Shown here piece by piece: positions 60,703-64,000 of a stretch of DNA of 64,000 nt. Position 1 is the first letter of the stretch; each line of letters opens with the position of its first letter. The notes under the pieces are model-generated. The model saw nothing but the letters and a program-made list of their open reading frames with translations. It did not search any database and was not told the DNA's origin. Origin of the DNA: Streptomyces sp. NBC_00582 (GTDB lineage: Bacteria > Actinomycetota > Actinomycetes > Streptomycetales > Streptomycetaceae); contig NZ_CP107772.1 of assembly GCF_036345155.1 (NCBI RefSeq), positions 1,302,001-1,366,000 on the forward strand. Direction: 5' to 3'. The position numbers were made by a program, and so were the translations under genes.

Positions 60703-62034
60703 TCACTTCCGCTCGTAGGCGGCCATCGCGGCGCGTACGGCCGGGGAGAACAGCTCGGGGCCGATGGCGTCGGAGTGGGCGAGGCCCTCGGCGGTGAGCC
60801 GCACGAGCCCGGAGTCGTCCGTCAGCCAGCCCCGGTCGGCGAACCGGGCGAGCTGCGGTCCGAAGTCCTCGGTGGGATCGCTGCCGAAGCGGGCGCGGTA
60901 GTCCGCGACCCGGAGGCCCTCGGCCTGCAGCAGGGACTGCAGGAGGTGACGGCGGCGGGACTCGTCGGGGGTCATGGGGTGGCCGACCTCGGCGTGGGCG
61001 AAGTCGGCCGTGCCCACGTAGTCGTCGATGATGCCGCGGATCTCGTGCATGCCGACCGCGTAGTCGAAGGAGTAGTGCAGTCCCGCGGTGTAGGAGCGGG
61101 CTCCGCAGCCCAGGCCGATCATGCCGTCTGTCTGGCAGGCGTAGTCGTCGGCGCCCTGGGGCGGGGCGTCGGCGCGGCGGAACATCCGCATGGACTGCTG
61201 GGTGTAGCCGTGCGCGAGGAGATGGTCGCGGCCGGCCCGGTACAGGGTCAGCCGCTGCTCGTCCCAGGCCGGGTCCGGGCCGGTGCCGGCGCGGCGGTCG
61301 AGGCCCGTGAGGGGGCGGACGTAGAGCGGGTAGAGGTAGAGCTCCTCGGGGCGCCAGGCGAGGGCCGCGTCCAGGGAGTGCAGCCAGCTCGCCTCGGTCT
61401 GGCCGTCGATGCCGTAGATGAGGTCGATGTTGAGGACCGGGATGCGCGCGTCGCGGATACGGGTGAGGGCGGTCTCGACGTCGGCGCGGCGCTGCGGGCG
61501 TACGGCGGCCCGGGCCTCGGACTCGACGAAGCTCTGGACGCCCAGGCTGAGCCGGGTGGTGCCGCGCTCGGCCAGGACGGCGAGCCGGTCGGCGGTGGCC
61601 GTGGCGGGTGAGGCCTCCACGGACAGCGGGACCGCGCGCAGATCGGCGCCCATGCGGTGCTCGGCGATGTCGCAGAGCCGCTCCAGCTCGGCGGCGGTGA
61701 GGAAGGTGGGCGTGCCGCCGCCGAAGGCGGCCGTGGCGAACCGGACCTCCTCGGTGTCCCCGAGGGCGTCCCGTACGGCGGTCGCCTGACGGTCCAGGGC
61801 GTCCAGGTAGGCGCCGGTCAGACCGTCAGGGGCGCCGATGCGGGTGAAGAGGTTGCAGAAGCCGCAGCGGACCTCGCAGAACGGTATGTGGAGATAGAGG
61901 GAGAGCGCGTCCTTGGGTTCGGACGCCCACAGACGCGCGAGCGAGGGCCGGTCGTCGAGTCCGCGGTAGGCCGTCTTGTGCGGGTAGGCGTAGACGTAGT
62001 GCTGGTAGGGGCTGGTCAGCCGGGCGGTGGTCAT
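60703..62034 (-). CDS. STM4012 family radical SAM protein
   Basis: A 443-residue HemN/coproporphyrinogen-dehydrogenase-like radical SAM enzyme. Cys53, Cys57 and Cys60 in HIPFCEVRCGFC bind the cluster. FGGGTPTFLTAAEL and RLSLGVQSFVESE are shared with HemN-type proteins, and the C-terminal HemN domain is recognisable. It is not a true haem-synthesis enzyme by context: it is locked in an operon with three other STM401x genes. ATG 62034 overlaps the STM4013 stop (ATGA). Confidence 0.92.
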   Translation of the reverse strand: MTTARLTSPYQHYVYAYPHKTAYRGLDDRPSLARLWASEPKDALSLYLHIPFCEVRCGFCNLFTRIGAPDGLTGAYLDALDRQATAVRDALGDTEEVRFATAAFGGGTPTFLTAAELERLCDIAEHRMGADLRAVPLSVEASPATATADRLAVLAERGTTRLSLGVQSFVESEARAAVRPQRRADVETALTRIRDARIPVLNIDLIYGIDGQTEASWLHSLDAALAWRPEELYLYPLYVRPLTGLDRRAGTGPDPAWDEQRLTLYRAGRDHLLAHGYTQQSMRMFRRADAPPQGADDYACQTDGMIGLGCGARSYTAGLHYSFDYAVGMHEIRGIIDDYVGTADFAHAEVGHPMTPDESRRRHLLQSLLQAEGLRVADYRARFGSDPTEDFGPQLARFADRGWLTDDSGLVRLTAEGLAHSDAIGPELFSPAVRAAMAAYERK

Positions 62035-62891
62035 ACGGCGGCCTCGGCACGGTCGTCGGCGGGGTCCAGGAAGAAGTGGGCGTACGGCACGGTCCACACC
62101 GACTCGTGGCCGAGGCGGTGGCCGGTCCAGCCGTCGTCGCCGTAGGCGGTGCCGTGGTCGGAGCAGACGATCGCGAAGCAGCGGCGTCTGCTGCTCGCGG
62201 CGGCGAGGAGCCGGCCGATGTGCCGGTCGACGTACTCCAGGGCTGCGGCGTGGGTCTCGCGGGTGTCGCCGGCCTCGCGGGTCGCGCCGGGCAGGTGGAA
62301 CCAGTTCGGCTGGTGCAGGGCGGAGACGTTCACGAAGAGGAACAGCTTCCGGTCCGGCGGGAGTTCACCGATCACGCGTTCCGCGCAGGCGACCTGGTTC
62401 TCGAAGGAGTGCGGTGAGGTGACGCCGAACTCCGGTGTCCAGTGGGCCTCGTGGAACAGTCCGGGGAGCACCGAGCCGAGCGGGCCCTGCTGGTTGAAGA
62501 AGCCCACTCCCCCGACGCACACGGTGTGGTACCCGGCCTTCGCCAGTCCGGAGACCAGGTCGGGGGTGTCGTAGACGAAGGTGCCGTCGGCGGTGGTCTC
62601 GCTGCCGGCGAAGCGCGCCGCGAACAGCCGCGGGTGCGGTCCGGGCGCGGCCGGGGTCGGCAGGAAGCCGGCGAAGATCGCCTGGTGGGACGCGTAGGTG
62701 AAGCTGCCCGGCGCGTGCCGCTTCTCCCAGCGGCCGCCCGGGAGGTACCGGGCGAGACGCGGGATGCGGCCCGCCTCCGCCAGCTCCGCGGCCACGTCGT
62801 AGCGCAGGGTGTCGAGGGTGACCAGGAGGATGTCGTGACGGCCGACGACACCCCTCATGTCGGGCGTGGCGGGCGGGGCGGTCTCAGGCAT
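62031..62891 (-). CDS. STM4013 family hydrolase, sulfatase/phosphatase fold
   Basis: A 286-residue member of the alkaline-phosphatase superfamily. The metal-binding strand is ILLVTLDTLRYD; the region FTYASHQAIFAGFLPTP probably holds the nucleophilic Ser or Thr, as no CXPXR formylglycine motif is present; the second metal cluster is in CSDHGTAYGDDGWTGHRLGHE. It may act on a phosphate or sulfate ester, or have phosphomutase-type activity. It overlaps the upstream STM4014 gene by 8 bases. Confidence 0.9.
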   Translation of the reverse strand: MPETAPPATPDMRGVVGRHDILLVTLDTLRYDVAAELAEAGRIPRLARYLPGGRWEKRHAPGSFTYASHQAIFAGFLPTPAAPGPHPRLFAARFAGSETTADGTFVYDTPDLVSGLAKAGYHTVCVGGVGFFNQQGPLGSVLPGLFHEAHWTPEFGVTSPHSFENQVACAERVIGELPPDRKLFLFVNVSALHQPNWFHLPGATREAGDTRETHAAALEYVDRHIGRLLAAASSRRRCFAIVCSDHGTAYGDDGWTGHRLGHESVWTVPYAHFFLDPADDRAEAAV

Positions 62892-64000
62892 GGGGGGTTC
62901 CTCCGTCGTGCCGGTCGTGCAGTACGGCGGCCACCTGGGCGCCGTAGGTGTCCAGGCCCTCGGCGCCGCTGCCGGGCAGGCCGGTCAGCCGGGGCAGCAG
63001 GTCGCCGAAGGCGTTGACCTCGCCGACTGCGGCCCGGCGCCAGCCGACGGCGGGGAGCAGGTCGACGCCGACGCAGAGGGTGCGCGGGAAGCAGGCCGCG
63101 GCCCGTTCGCACACCCCGAGGACGTCGGCCCAGCGGGTGCCCGCCGCCTCGAAGGACCGGCGGACGGCCTCCAGGTCGCCGCGGCTGCCGCCGAGGTGGA
63201 GGTTGGTCAGGGGGGAGCGGCTGGTGCGGACCACGGCGTGGGTGGCCCGGCCGGCCACGACGACGACCCGCAGATCGGCGGCGCGGCCCTCCTGGGAGGC
63301 CTTGGGCAGCCAGCGTTCGAGGTGCAGGCCGTCCGGGGCGAGGGCGTCGACGACGGCCGCGATGTCACGCTCGTCCTCGTAGCGCCGCACCCTGAGGGAG
63401 TTGTGGAGGCGGCCGTCCGGGGCCAGCTCCACCGAGGTGGTGGCCCTGATCCGGCCGGCGCCGCCCGCCTCCACGGCGAGGACGCCCGACGCGGAGGACC
63501 CGTGGGCGGGTTTCACGAACAGCCGGTGCATGCGGTGCCCGCGCATCAGCGCCCGTACGTCGTCCCAGCCGCGCACCGGAGCCGCGCCCGCACCCGAGGT
63601 GGGCGAGGCGGGTACGGGGACGCCGGCGGCGTCGAGGACGGCGTGGCAGCGGCGTTTGTCGAACAGGACGGCGAGCTCGTCCGGGTCGTCGAGGCGGCGG
63701 CCGCCGCGCAGACCGCGCACCGCGGCGGTGAAGCGGGCGTACCAGCGGGCCGAGCCCTCGACGCGGGTGGGGTCGTCGGCGCCCCGCAGCAGCCGGTCGA
63801 CCTCGGCGTTCTCCCCGGGTGAGTCGACGCGGACGGTCTCGTCGGCGGTGAAGTCGGCTCCGCCGTCGCGCAGGACGTCCGCCCAGGGGACGATCCGCGG
63901 GGTGGGCAGGCCGGCCGCGCGCACCGCGTCGCCGAAGAGGGCGACGCGGCGGTTCTCGGGGTTGCCGACCACCGCGAAACGCGGCGCCGACGGGAGGGGT
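62884..64000 (-). CDS. STM4014 family protein, ATP-grasp-like (5' end outside window)
   Basis: At least 362 residues are visible. An N-terminal FAVVGNPENRRVALFGDAVRAAG strand-helix is followed by an ATP-grasp-like domain: LFVKPAHGSSASGVLAVE (nucleotide-binding lysine), and GVDLLPAVGWRRAAVGEVNAFGDLLPRL as the metal-binding end. Such enzymes join carboxylates to amines with ATP. The frame is open to the window edge and the conserved FAVVGNPEN strand begins upstream of the in-frame GTG at 63972, so the true start is probably beyond 64000. Confidence 0.85.
   Translation of the reverse strand, partial: PLPSAPRFAVVGNPENRRVALFGDAVRAAGLPTPRIVPWADVLRDGGADFTADETVRVDSPGENAEVDRLLRGADDPTRVEGSARWYARFTAAVRGLRGGRRLDDPDELAVLFDKRRCHAVLDAAGVPVPASPTSGAGAAPVRGWDDVRALMRGHRMHRLFVKPAHGSSASGVLAVEAGGAGRIRATTSVELAPDGRLHNSLRVRRYEDERDIAAVVDALAPDGLHLERWLPKASQEGRAADLRVVVVAGRATHAVVRTSRSPLTNLHLGGSRGDLEAVRRSFEAAGTRWADVLGVCERAAACFPRTLCVGVDLLPAVGWRRAAVGEVNAFGDLLPRLTGLPGSGAEGLDTYGAQVAAVLHDRHDGGTPHA

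Noticed and set aside
60703..62034. Coproporphyrinogen dehydrogenase (hemN)
   Set aside because: The sequence is HemN-like but the operon is the STM401x set, and family text matches STM4012; a haem role is unsupported.

Overview
The window is high-GC actinobacterial chromosome and almost certainly Streptomyces. Evidence for this: strong third-position G/C bias, frequent GTG (one TTG) starts, GAAAGG/GGAGG ribosome sites, 4-base ATGA/GTGA gene overlaps, two DUF5133 genes, a WhiB protein, a large SigB-type partner-switching network, and a sugar ABC operon without its own ATPase. I saw no rRNA, tRNA, CRISPR array, insertion sequence or phage gene.

Region 1 (about 0.2-8 kb) is a complete GlgE-route operon, glgE-treS-pep2-glgB. 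TreS and Pep2 turn trehalose into maltose and maltose 1-phosphate, GlgE polymerises this into alpha-1,4-glucan, and GlgB branches it. Phosphoglucomutase (46.9-48.5 kb) is a separate link to central sugar phosphates. A YbdK-type carboxylate-amine ligase and a divergent acyl-CoA-synthetase-like enzyme follow (8-11.3 kb).

Region 2 (11.4-20 kb) is a stress-signalling island. It has two anti-sigma-type ATPases overlapping tail to tail, a STAS antagonist, and then a tightly coupled + strand series: a degenerate SpoIIE phosphatase, RsbR-, RsbS- and RsbT-like stressosome parts, an ATPase-phosphatase fusion and an RsbU-like phosphatase. Two related MarR genes bracket this series. An NDH-2-like oxidoreductase and a FUSC membrane protein follow behind a candidate SigB-type promoter. 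The same network continues at 23.9-28.4 kb with an ANTAR-GAF protein, DUF5133, a SigB-family sigma factor and another anti-sigma ATPase.

Region 3 (28.4-50 kb) is mixed: a leader with a strong intrinsic terminator ahead of a cyclic-nucleotide-binding protein without DNA-binding domain; MFS exporter; divergent LysE exporter and LysR regulator; TetR and a saccharopine-dehydrogenase-like enzyme; WhiB; an envelope group (M1 peptidase, L,D-transpeptidase, response regulator, histidine kinase); FAD dehydrogenase with TetR; a phytanoyl-CoA-dioxygenase-like enzyme; a free-standing MASE1 sensor next to a free-standing phosphatase; Pgm; an F420/FMN-type oxidoreductase; and an acyltransferase.

Region 4 (50-58.9 kb) is a sugar-utilisation locus. 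A LacI repressor faces two identical 16-bp palindromes, followed by two permeases, a binding lipoprotein, a GH42 beta-galactosidase and a secreted GH30-type glycanase with a ricin-like C-terminus. Uptake and breakdown of a beta-galactan, probably beta-1,6-linked, is the best reading.

Region 5 (58.9 kb to the edge) is the most interesting. It is a translationally coupled - strand operon carrying the conserved but functionally undescribed STM4014-STM4013-STM4012-STM4011 set (ATP-grasp-like protein, sulfatase/phosphatase-fold hydrolase, HemN-like radical SAM, second radical SAM), with an extra unknown gene coupled at its end. The first gene runs off the window.
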